The position numbers and the translations under genes are program-made. A DNA stretch of 64,000 bases from Nematostella vectensis (lineage: Eukaryota; Cnidaria; Anthozoa; Actiniaria; Edwardsiidae). Numbering within the stretch: position 1 is the first letter of the stretch; each line of letters begins with the position of its first letter. Where the stretch lies: NCBI RefSeq assembly GCF_932526225.1, contig NC_064039.1, forward strand, positions 12,232,139-12,296,138, written 5' to 3'. Below, piece by piece: positions 11,403 through 22,327 of this stretch. The notes below the pieces were generated by a model. It worked only from the letters and a program-made list of their open reading frames with translations, searched no databases and had not been told where the DNA came from.

Positions 11403-14400
11403 ATGGCGGCAAAGACAACAGATATGTCTTTCGTTCCTACAGATTGGGAAGATGATGATCGAATGAATTTTATGTTTTCCGCGTTTCCTGAAAACAGAAA
11501 TGTCAACCCCAAACACTGGGACAGCAAGCTGAACTTTTGGACGACAGCAGTGTGCGAAATGTGTCAATCTCGTGGAGAATTTTGCACCGACTTGAATACT
11601 CTTCGACAACGATTCACAAGAAACGGACATGTACCTCTTGGGCTTAAAATCGTGCTAAGGGAAATGCTAAGAACACAGAAATTACAAACAGTAGAAGATA
11701 TACAGAGCCATGTAAATGACGACTGGTTGTCATGGTCGTATGGGTACATGAGGAAGTCATTTTCTTGGACAGTCGGGACAATGTTATGGGGCGGAAACGA
11801 AAGTGATAGAATATTAGACAACCAGAACTTTGTCCTTACACAAGAACTACAGGTACACATTAATTATAGAAACTTCTTAGAATAATGTTTAAACAATGAT
11901 AATAGCAAGCTACATTTTTGAACACATGTTTTATATCCTCAAAATTAGGCGAGAGACTTTTGATTTGGATTTTTGCAAAAGCTATATATTATGACGTCCT
12001 TATTTTGTCCCGGAGATGTACTGATGGTGTCCCAGTGACATTTCAATGGTGTCCGAAGAAGCTTGGATGGTGTCACGAAGACGTTCAAACACTTTGACAT
12101 TAATTTCTTTAAAAAATGTTATTATTTAATTCAAGGGCAACTGAAGGGGCAACCTGGATGGCACTGTTTATAGGCATTGCTCTACAGTACCACCAGTTTT
12201 TCCCTGGGTTCCCAGTTTTTGAATGTTAGCCTCATCCCTAGACTTCTCGGCTGGCCTGTACACTCTGCATCGTGATGACGTAACTGGCCCTTTCTGCTCT
12301 TGCCCCAGAGAAGCCTGGCAGATTCTTCCAAAAGCACCATAAATGGCATCTATCCGTTTGAGTGTAACAACATCATTTTTGGCAGCCCTAAAAGACATTC
12401 TTTTCTATCATCAAAGCTGTAATGGTTCATTTATTTAATAAGATATCTATTATTCAAGATATGTGGGCTATAAATTATGAAAACAATTTTTTTCTGGGTA
12501 AAAATTCGAGCGGATACTAACTGAACTCGCCAAATTTTTTTTAAAAAAGCAGCGAAATGATGCTAAAAAAAACTTACTGAACACTTTTCAAAGCATTTCA
12601 CTTTTCTTTGATCACATGAAATAAACAGTATTTTTTGGAGAAACAGAGATATTTGTGAAGGATCTGCCAGGCTACTATTTGAATCTGCATGAAGAGCGTC
12701 TGCCATATTGGAAAGTGGTTCTGCACACAAAGCATCATGGAGCTGACAGCTAGCCTGGGGGCTAGGCTAGTGTGTTATGTTGGCTTGGGATACTTTCACC
12801 CATAGACTATTTTAGTGAGAGAATGCTTACCCTGAGTAAAAGATAACATGTTTTCTATTATGTAATTTAGGAGAAAGCAGATTTATTACTGAAAATGCAT
12901 CACAAAGCAGTTGAACATGAGGCCACTGATCATGTGGTCCCTTGGAATGTACTTAAAATGAGATGTTCCTCTGCTGGACTGCTGTTCTCGGACATGCACC
13001 TGGAAATAGTCTTGTGCCACCTACAAAGACAAAGAATGGTTTTTGTTCACAGTACAAAAGAGGGAGAGAAGGTTTGTTAACTACAATAATTAAATAGTGA
13101 CACAATAGTCCTGTTGAAAATATGTATGGCGTGAGTAACAATACCATTTACTACATAGGCACCTTAAATCAAGCCAGTGAATTTTGTAGGCAGAGGGTTT
13201 AAACCCCCCTTTGGGCTGCCAGAAAGCCAAATCAAATAATTATTACAACCTACCCCCTTGACTCCGGGCCAAATCCCCCTTCAGCAAAAAGCAAATCCGC
13301 CCCTGGGCCAAACCCCTCTTCAGCGAAAAGCAAATCCGCCCCTGGGCCAAACCCCCCTTCAGTGAAAAGCAAATCTGCCCCTGGGCCAAACCCCCCTTCA
13401 GTGAAAAGCAAATCCGCCCCTGAGTCAAAGGGACAAATGATCCACTTGCTCAAATAAAAAAGCAAGCAGTGATACCAGACAGATTTACATAGTGTTTTCA
13501 ACCATTTTCAAAATAAAAAGTATCTGTAAACTGTCTAAGTTACTGATAATGCAATATTATTGTATTACTAATTATGTTTAAATTTACTCCATTTTATCAC
13601 ATTTCACAGGTTATTAAATTCTGCAAGAAAAACCAGAGTAAAGTTGTTGTTATAACGGACACAGATCTGGATATTATGAGGTATAGTGTACTTTATTATG
13701 AAGTACATAGTGTACTTTATTTGTTTAGGTTTTGTCTCTGCAATAAATATTTTACATACCTAGTGTACTGTGCTGTGAAGTAAATTATTGATTTTATTAT
13801 TTTTGTACAGACTTAAGAAAATGGTTGCAGTGCTTACTTTGCAAGTGAAAAAGTTATCAAAAAACATTGAAAGGTTTGTGTAATGCATTTGCATTATAGA
13901 TATACATATTCACCTTTTTTATCATCTAATTTTTTTTTAATGATGTTTACATTACTCACTTTAGTTGCAGAGAAAAAGCTAAAGAATGTGTAAATCAGGG
14001 ACTTCGAAAATCGGTAAAGTAACCGACAAGAATGTCGAAAGGCTCCAAATCAATAGCTTACAATGCTTGAGGTGCACTTGATAAAGTAGCTACAGTAATT
14101 AATGCATGTAAATATATAGTATCACTTATATTTAGTTTTTGATGTCACTGTTGTTACCAGGATATGGCAAGTAAAGTGACTGTTTTAGTCACTTAATGTT
14201 TTTTCTCTGTTGCATTGCCAGAATTTGGTGGGTGGAGGGGGTTGCTGGAGTTTATCTAAGCATTCTGGGGGGTATGCATCCCCCTGTGCGGCCCCTACTA
14301 TAGCATGGGCCTGATATTGTACAGTACAATTTTGTATTTAAATTTCAGTCAGGGTGCTTTTATCAGATATCTTTTAGTCCTTTGATAAATTGCAAGTATT

Positions 14401-16348
14401 TTTTTCATAAATTTCAGGCATTAGCAATTCTTAAAAAGAAGGAATCCTATCAAAAGTCGCTAGACAGAACAACTGGTAGCCTACTCACTCTAGAGGAATT
14501 ATTACACAGGATACAAGAATCAGAGACAGATAAGAGGGTAAAGTGTAATAAGTTTGTTATATGTAGTGTTCATATATTTGTGACTATTGTGGTTATACTG
14601 TATGTATAGCAAATGTAACAAGTACTGTACATTATACAGTAATGTTTGCCAGACATTATAAGGGCAGTTCTACTTTGTCCTCTCTTTGTTGGCCAAATTT
14701 ATTAGGGTGTCCTAAAACTGTCTAGCATGCTTCGAAACCCCCTACAGAGCTCTAAAGATGTTTGAAAATTCAAGCATTTGATGTGTTCCTGCATACAATA
14801 ATAAGGTAGTTTGTCTTTTTGGCTGGAATAAAGTATACAAAACAATAGCACATTCTGACAAGGTTTTCCTTTTTCAACTAATCTAGATCACACATGTAAC
14901 ATTTGTTGCTGAGCAAACCACTTTACACAACTTTATTCACAAGCATTTTTATAAGGAGTGACTCTCCCTATGTTCTGTTTCTTACAGTATATGTAACAAT
15001 ATAATGTGTTTTGTTAAAGATTGTTGAAACCCTCAAGTCTGGCTCTTCTGCTCTCAGAGCCATCCAAGAAGGAATGAATGCAAGTGATGTTGATAAAGTG
15101 CTAATGGATGTTGAGGGGGTAAGTCAAAAGAGAGTTTACTTCAGTTCTCTTTACTTTAAATATGTGTAGACTGCTGTGTGCCTATTTTAGAGTGGATAGC
15201 AAAGGGATCCAGGTGAAGTCATGAAATTTGAAATCTGGGCACAGTCATTTTTATCATCAGTACTGTAGGACTTTTAATACTTTTCACTTTTATTTTCAGA
15301 CTTTAGAGGATGCTGAGAATATACAACAGTCTCTTGCTCAGGGTTAGTTTATTATTTCATTCCATGGCTCAGTTAAAAATATTGTACATGTTTTCATTCA
15401 GTCATTTCTTTTAAGCATGCTGCAATCTTTAATCATTTTGCTGAACGTTTAGGTAATAAAGCCATATCAGACCAGACAGGAGGGGACGACATGGAGGAAC
15501 TTGAGCGTGAGCTGGAAGCACTCTCTCTCAGTGTCAAAGGTGAGGAAATAAAGTACTTTGTACACATACAGGCACTTTTGAGAAACAGTAGAAGCATGTA
15601 GGGTTGAGCAGGGTTGAACAGTATTTGAGGGAATGTACAGAAAACAAAAATAGAGCACAATTTTAACAGCATAAACAAATCCTGTAGGGCAAAAGAGTTC
15701 AATCTCCCTGCCCCTCAAATTTCTAATCAATTGTTGGGGCAACAACCTTAAATAAAAAATTCTATTATTCAATATGAATGTTGTTTTCATAGCTTCCCAA
15801 ATTTTATCTTCTTTAACTAGGAGTGCAAGTCTTCTGTGCAGCCAACCTTAGTATAAATCTAAAGTGGGAAGGGATTTTAGGCTGTCGCTAAGATGGCTAC
15901 ACAGGAGACCATAGGGGTCATTTTGCATTCTCCTCCCCTCCTTCCCAGAAATGCTCATGCCATCTCAAGAAAGTTTTTTTTTACTCTGTTAAAAATAAGA
16001 ACCAAGTTGTTGCAGCAACTGTTTTTTCTATGTTTTTTTTAAACAGCACAAGAAGAACCAGAAGAGAAGTTTAAGGTACTGTATGGTTAACCTGTAAGGT
16101 TTTTTCAATTATTCTCAAGATATTTGGTACTTAGCAGGTGTTTCGTAGAAGTGAAAAAGGGATTAACAAATTTTGCGTATATTCCATAGAATTCCCTTGG
16201 AGCAGAGACAAGATTACCACAATACCATGCAATGGATGACAACGCACTATTTGGAACCCAACTCCCGTCAGTCCCCTTACACAGCCCAACAAGTTCTTCT
16301 AGTAATATAACAACAGTTCAGAAAAAAGCTGCCCTTCTGGCTGAATAA
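11403..16348 (+). CDS. CHMP7: CHMP7, ESCRT-III-like protein
   Basis: Eleven exons: 11403-11852, 12871-13071, 13610-13680, 13811-13873, 13965-14013, 14418-14537, 15020-15118, 15300-15342, 15453-15539, 16047-16075, 16190-16348. All phases agree and give 456 residues; the human protein is about 453. The N-terminal half carries the CHMP7 winged-helix region (WEDDDRMNFMFSAF, HWDSKLNFW, then LSWSYGYMRKSFSWT). Residues about 220-400 are the helical SNF7 core, with a basic first helix (RLKKMVAVLTLQVKKLSK) and acidic later helices. A MIM-like motif, ELERELEALSLS, lies near 383-394. CHMP7 recruits ESCRT-III to the inner nuclear membrane during envelope resealing. The ATG at 11403 sits in an AAAATGGCG context and matches the family N-terminus; an in-frame ATG at 11301 would only add an unconserved leader. 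Exons 8 and 10 are only 43 and 29 bp. Confidence 0.93.
13186..13430. mobile_element. MITE-like element with an internally expanded end, in CHMP7 intron 2
   Basis: Its first part (AACCCCCCTTTGGGCTGCC and an AAAGCC tail) matches the element at 54864-55045. Its last part, a 43-bp unit 'gggccaaacccccttcag..aaaagcaaatccgcccct', is repeated about four times. In the other copy this end occurs once, so one terminus has been amplified here. Confidence 0.65.
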
Positions 16349-17384
16349 ATATCTCCCAGCTAGCTGCTAGGCTTATTTTTAGATTTAATATATATTTAAT
16401 AATATGTTCTGCGCTGTCTTCAGGCCTTGTTGTTTTAAGGGCAATTGTTTCTGCAAGTTGTATCTCAGGTTGCAGAAACATGACACTCATGGCAATTTCC
16501 TTCGCAACTTTGCATAAAGTAGAAACCATTTTTACAGCATTGTAAGTTGCAGGAAATATTGCCTTATAATGTAATTTGTATGTACTTTTTTTTTTCAAAA
16601 GAGTTACTAGATTAACGGAAAATTCTAGATATTAAAGTCTCTCTTGATGTATACTTGTTTTCATTTTTTAATCATTTGTGTTGATTTTGCTTGAAGTCTA
16701 TCTGTCAAGGAAATAAATGATAATACCTTTCTGGTGTTTACAGTGCATATTGTTTAAATCATATCCGTGTTTGTCTTCCTACTGCACCGAACAGGAAAGC
16801 TTTATTGCAGCTATATGGAAAACTGCCCAATCAAAAAATAGTATGCGCCACTTCTTCCAATGAACAAATAGATTTGGCGCAAAGGCAGAATATTTGGGTT
16901 TTTGATAAATAATATATAAATATTAATAAAAAAATATAAATAATTTGGTATTAAGTGCCCATGAAGACAGATGAGTGAGTGAGTTCTGGTTGTTCGCAAC
17001 AAAACATCATTTTTTTACACCGTGAATACTTGAACACAGGGAGCACAAGCTCACAGTTAGTTATTTTTAAGAGAAATTCTTAATGAAAACACACGGAACT
17101 CAACGAGCGATTAGAAGTGATCATTTTAATTACACCTCTGTGAAGTTTCGTAAAATTCGGTCCCCCCTTCCTCACTCTACATATTGTGTTCCCGCGGGAA
17201 TCCCTCGGGTTTTAATAAACGGCTCGCTCGATGTTTCGCCAGAACATCACATCAGCTCCAGTGCAATGGCGTCAGAAATTCGAAATTCAAATCTCTTCTG
17301 CGTTTTGATTGTCTTGTTTTCCAAAAACAAGCTAAATAATCATTGGGTTCCTTTATTTCTTTGGAAAACCCATTTTTGTGAGCG
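16349..17384. other. Intergenic: CHMP7 3' region and bHLH upstream region
   Basis: An AATAAA lies at 16712-16717. The remainder is AT-rich with short ORFs only (17083-17436 plus strand has no recognisable features). I see no gene. Confidence 0.5.
16712..16717 (+). promoter_or_regulatory. Candidate polyadenylation signal, CHMP7
   Basis: AATAAA 364 bases past the CHMP7 stop, in an AT-rich stretch. Confidence 0.4.
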
Positions 17385-20300
17385 ATGGTGGAGCAAGAAA
17401 CACCTAAAAAGCAGAGCGGTAATCATGTTCAGGTAAACGGGTTGTTGATGAAAATGATAATTTAGTTGTTTTTGTGTTGTACGCTTTATTCTTGTTTGCT
17501 TTGTGTCATTTTTGCATCAACTTTCAAATGTCTTTGAAAAGCAAGGGAAATCCTTTATTGGAAATGCACTTTATTTTCATGGGATCTTAGGAATAGCTGT
17601 AAGTCTGGTACAACTTGCTGAAAAATGTGGAACAATTAAGCATTTTCCAGCGCGAGGGAGCACACGAGCAATCGGTTTTCTGCGCTCTCCTTTTATGCTC
17701 GTGCGATATTGTAAGGGAACAACTCAATAAGGAAAATGTCAGGTTAGTTAATAAAACTGGGATTTTAAAAATATATATTCTAGCTTTTTGCTTATAAGTA
17801 ACTTATTTCGCCAAGCAGGAAATAATTTACGACTTTTCGATTTTGAACATGTCTAAAAAACCGTTGAAAATTTGACAACACGCCGTAAAAAAGAAATAAG
17901 TTTTCAATCGTTTTTATTTTCGTAGGATGAAGCTGGTAAATCTTGTCTTTACGTGAAAACTGAAGATAGCAGTCTTCCCCAGTCTGCAGTAGAAAGTCTC
18001 TTGAGCATTGGACTGTCAATCATCGAGTGCGCTGATTCCAGCACAGCTAAAAAATTGTGTGAGAAAAAGGCTTATGGCTTGATTATCTTGGAGCAATGCG
18101 AAGACAAGGACTTTTTTAAACATATCAAGTAAGAAGCAAATACCGCTAAGATTTCCCATAAGTCTCCTTTACCTAGCTTTCCATCTATGCCAGGCATGTG
18201 TCCAGAGGGACAAGTGTGTACATTTGGATAAAAAAAGTTTCTAGGTGGATCTCTAGTGACCTATTTCCAAAGCTAAGGATGCAGATTTGCTAAATTGATC
18301 CATGGTCAGTGAATTACTACTGGACCCCACCCTGCATTTTTCTCTAAACACGCCCCTGTATGCATCTCTTGTCTGTCTAGGTATCAGCTAATGTTGTTTT
18401 GATTTACACAGAGCAACTGGATCGCTTAATGAGCAGACACCAATTGTACTCTTATTCTCAGATTCACTCTCGGGTAAGGTTTTATCGAGAATTAAAGGTT
18501 GTGTCATACTGCAATATAATTAATGCTATTCTTTTTTCAGACACTGTGAAGGAGCTTGTAAAGGACCAGTTCATTGATGATGTAATACTTAAGTGCAGCA
18601 CATTTGACACAGACTTGACCAAAGCAATAATGCGGCTAATCAGTGAGCCCCTCCACTTTGCAGGTGAGTTAATGAGCCAACAGGACAAAAAGGTGTTTGG
18701 GGTATCCTGGGTGCCTTGTTACCACCCTATTTGGATAAGGAATACAGTGTTCATTAAAGAGGAACTTATTTTGTGATTAAATATGCTGGACATGCCCAGC
18801 TTACAGCCGGTAAATTTTAAGAGCCATAATGATTACGATAGCTATATAACAAAAAAATCTTAATGAAGAATTACATTATTAATGAGGTTGCTGTTGCTGA
18901 CAATGAAAAATAACACTTCTGTCACCACTTCAATACAATGGTAGTTACCCCAAAGGCCAAGAAAAAGGATGATGCTATGAAAACTGAAGGGAGCTCACAG
19001 AAGCGTCAGAAACTGGACAAGACTCCTCTATCAGCATGCAAGCGGTCCCTGGAAATGCCAGAAAATGACAACAAAGCTGCTGAAAAAGGTAGACGTTTTA
19101 CAGGTTAAGGAATGGATACAGTAGCTTGCTTGTTCTTGTAACAGAGAGTTTTACCAACCATAATTCAGCCAGCTATTAGCTCCTTTTGAAATGCACAAAT
19201 TAGCCAGAAACTAGTGCTTTCAGAAAGTCCTGCTCAGTCATGTGGTTGATTTGCAGCCCCTACCCAACAAGACTGGCAGTCAACAGCCGCACCTATACAG
19301 CCCATGATGATGCCATTTCCCTCTGAGTGTGCATCCACCTACACCAACATTGATGTGTGCCCGTCCTCAGCAGTATACTCACTTGCACCGCAACAGTATG
19401 TTCCTGGACAAGTAACCTTTGCCAATGGACAGCCATGGATTTCTGGACAGCAACAGTATCAGTATTTTACAGGTACAGTATGCAAGTTGGTAGCTATATA
19501 CTCCCCTTGCCCTCACCCCAAAATGTGCACTAGATACTGCATTTAGAGAATGGAGGTGAAAGAAAAGGTTTGACCACAATTAGAAAGCATGGCAAATGAT
19601 CCCTAAAGTTGTCAAAGTCTAGGATTTCAGATCTCTACCTAAGATTGTCTTGAATTTTTTTCCTTAGTAGACTAACCCAGGTAACTGAAAACAGCCTTTT
19701 CACTTTTTTTAGATTTCCTTCCTGAGTACAATCCTCCACCACCACAAAGCAACAGCATGGGGATGCTGACAGCTGCCATGGAGATGTCACTTGCTGTGGA
19801 AAAGATCCCAAACAGTAACGCTACCTGTAGCCTTGAAGGGAGCCCTAGTTCTCAGGGTGTGTCAGGCATCATCCCTCTGCATGATGGACGTGGGTGTGCT
19901 GGTCTGGGGGAAGTCAGCGAACTACCAGCTGTAAGCCAGGTAACAATATCTTATTTTTTAAAATGTAGCTTGTAAAAGATGACGTGTGCAAGCTCGTGCA
20001 CACACACAAGGAAAATGTGCCATGCAATTATGTCATTTGATAAAAACTGCCAAACTGGGACAGAAAAGTCTGTATATTTGTGGTGTTGTTAGATAATTAT
20101 TTGACCTTTTCTCTTCTCGAACAGATAAGCAAACAGTGATTACTGATCAATATTTCTGGGTTTGTGTGTGCTTTTTAATGACAGACATCCGATTCTAACA
20201 ATGAGACAACTGAGGGGGATAAAACCAACTCACATCCCAACAACCAAGAGACAATGTTGCCAAATTTTGAGACCCTCAAACCACTGCAGTCAAACCTACA

Positions 20301-21961
20301 AGTCACAGAGACAAGCTCACAGGGTTTCCAGGCAGAGGGCATGATTCCTAAAATGATCATGAATGGTGCGAGGCAGTTACTGGATACTGCACTTCAGGGC
20401 AGTGACTACAGCCAACGACTGATACCACTGGACCCTCAAGTCACTGCAGTTATTGCAAGCAGTCTAACACCATTTGTTTTTGGAAGAGATTTAGGGGAAA
20501 AGGAAAAGACAACAACCCCAAGGTAAGTCAGCTGTTGGACATTCTTTCAAGTGAAGGATACGTATACTGTGCTAATTTTCAGGAGGGATAACTTTCACAA
20601 GTTTGTTTAAAAAAAGCTAAGGGATACTGTCTATAAAACATATGACAGTTACAGTAATCTCTGTCTTTGTTAATTGGTTGACAACTAGATGTGCAAAATT
20701 TCATTTACAAATGATGTGAGATCTGTGAAACACATATCAATACAATATAATTTCATGTTCTCTATTTTTCTTTTCTGGCTAATAATCTTGTAGTTGTCCA
20801 TTGGTTAATGGAAAATTCTCTGTTTAGCTTGAGTGAGGAGACATTCGAGTTTTGTATGAGTTCGAGCATCTAAGCATTGTAGAATTGAACAGATCGAACG
20901 ATAGCTAGAGATGGTAATTAGCTTTACACTTTTCATCCAACAGATCCACCAAGCGGAAAAGGGATTCAATAAACTCCGCTGTCAATCATTCAACTTCAAA
21001 GACACCGAGTACTCCTGCTGAGAGGAAGGAGGCACACCTGGAGAAAGAGCGCAAAAGAAGGTACAGTAAAACGATCTTTCTTGAGCAATTATACATCGGG
21101 TTGGTAAGCACCCAAAGGTAACCGAGTTTGCAAGTCGTGTTCCATAATTATAGAAACAGGGAAGCCCATGCACACATCCAAACAAACATTTTCCCATAGT
21201 ACCATCCAACATACCCATGTCATTTGACCACCAGACCAGCAAAGTATACCCTGCAACATACCTTCCACATAGTTTGCAAACAGCAATAATTTTCTGGGTC
21301 CAGAAACACAGATTTTGCTATCGCAAGGCTTACACTCAATGGAATTTCAAAACATTCTGCCAGTCACAGTATTTCCCGTTTTCTCGTTCTCATCAGGGAG
21401 AGGATTGCGCGAAGCTGGTTTTTACTAAGGTCAATGATCCCATCGTGTAGCGACACGGCAGACAAGGCGACCGTCTTTGAGATGACAGTGGCTTACATAC
21501 ACCACTGTTGGAAACATCATTCTGATCTCATCAAGAAGATAAACAAGGTCAGGGTGTCACTCGAAATTAATAGTGGATAGATACAAGTTTAAGTTCAGTG
21601 TGGCTGACATTTCCGCGACTCTCGAAATGTCGTGAGGATGAAGTGACGCAAGAATTTTATGTACACAGAGAATGCAGGAAAAGTTGTTGGAAAGAACGTA
21701 TTATTTCCCTGAAAATAATATTGGAAACAAATAGGTTACATTTTAGAAAATTGCACCCCTTCAGTCAGGAAACTCTCGAAATTTAGTAGAGTAGTTCTTA
21801 GTTTTGGTCAGAAGAAAATATACTTTCTGAATGTCTGATACCGGTTTGTCCACCTTGTCTGACAGGATTTCCAGCAGCTGTGCAATGTCACTACGCCCCC
21901 AGAAGATATGGATACAATAGAGGAGATGGTGAAAGCAGTGCTTCGGAGGGAGAAAGCGTAA
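17385..21961 (+). CDS. bHLH transcription factor with receiver-like N-terminus, SOHLH-like
   Basis: Eleven exons: 17385-17432, 17926-18128, 18412-18473, 18541-18663, 18945-19088, 19257-19472, 19713-19939, 20185-20522, 20944-21060, 21397-21547, 21866-21961. Phases all match, giving 574 residues. Residues about 17-145 alternate hydrophobic strands and helices (AYGLIILEQ, TPIVLLFSD, FDTDLTKAIMRLI), like the receiver-type N-terminus of SOHLH2. The middle is Gln/Pro/Ser-rich with a basic KAKKK/QKRQKL patch (possible NLS). The bHLH lies at about 483-535, split by an intron within the basic region; HLEKERKRR places His485, Glu489 and Arg493 at the E-box-contacting positions. Helix 2 reads ATVFEMTVAYIHHC. 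No PAS, Orange or leucine zipper region is visible. SOHLH1/2 act in germ cells of mammals; that role here is inference. Another bHLH subfamily remains possible. An ORF at 17503-17730 breaks the phase and is left out. Confidence 0.78.
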
Positions 21962-22106
21962 TTACAAATGCACTCTCTCCTTGTGAGGTAGATTTGCTAC
22001 AGTTGGCTCATATCTATGTTACGCTCAACCCTAAAATCACCTTCTTTAGGATGAAAGATCTACCCTATAATCTCTAAGATCATGCTTAAAAAGACACCAA
22101 AGAAGA

Positions 22107-22117
22107 AATAAAATAAA
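22107..22117 (+). promoter_or_regulatory. Overlapping polyadenylation signals, bHLH gene
   Basis: Two overlapping AATAAA hexamers about 150 bases after the bHLH stop. The converging AKTIP-like gene stops at 22328, so the two 3' ends are only about 200 bases apart. Confidence 0.6.
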
Positions 22118-22327
22118 ACTTTATTCAATAGAACTGCCATTGGGTATTGTTATCTTGCTTTATGTACATATTTACAAATGTATTATATTGTATGACCGTC
22201 TTTATAATCTATAATTGCAAAGTATAACTTTGCCAATTGTAAAAATAAGTATTATATTTATCATAAATACATTATTGCAAACATGTGCGTCAAACGCAAT
22301 GTTTTTTATCTTAAATAAATATTTTTT

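Noticed and set aside
12168-12398. 76-codon minus-strand ORF in CHMP7 intron 1
   Set aside because: Composition is not obviously non-coding, but I recognise no family, splice sites or promoter, so it is left unannotated.
17503-17730. ORF between bHLH exons 1 and 2 as an extra exon
   Set aside because: Including it breaks the reading phase; exon 1 joins exon 2 directly in phase 0.
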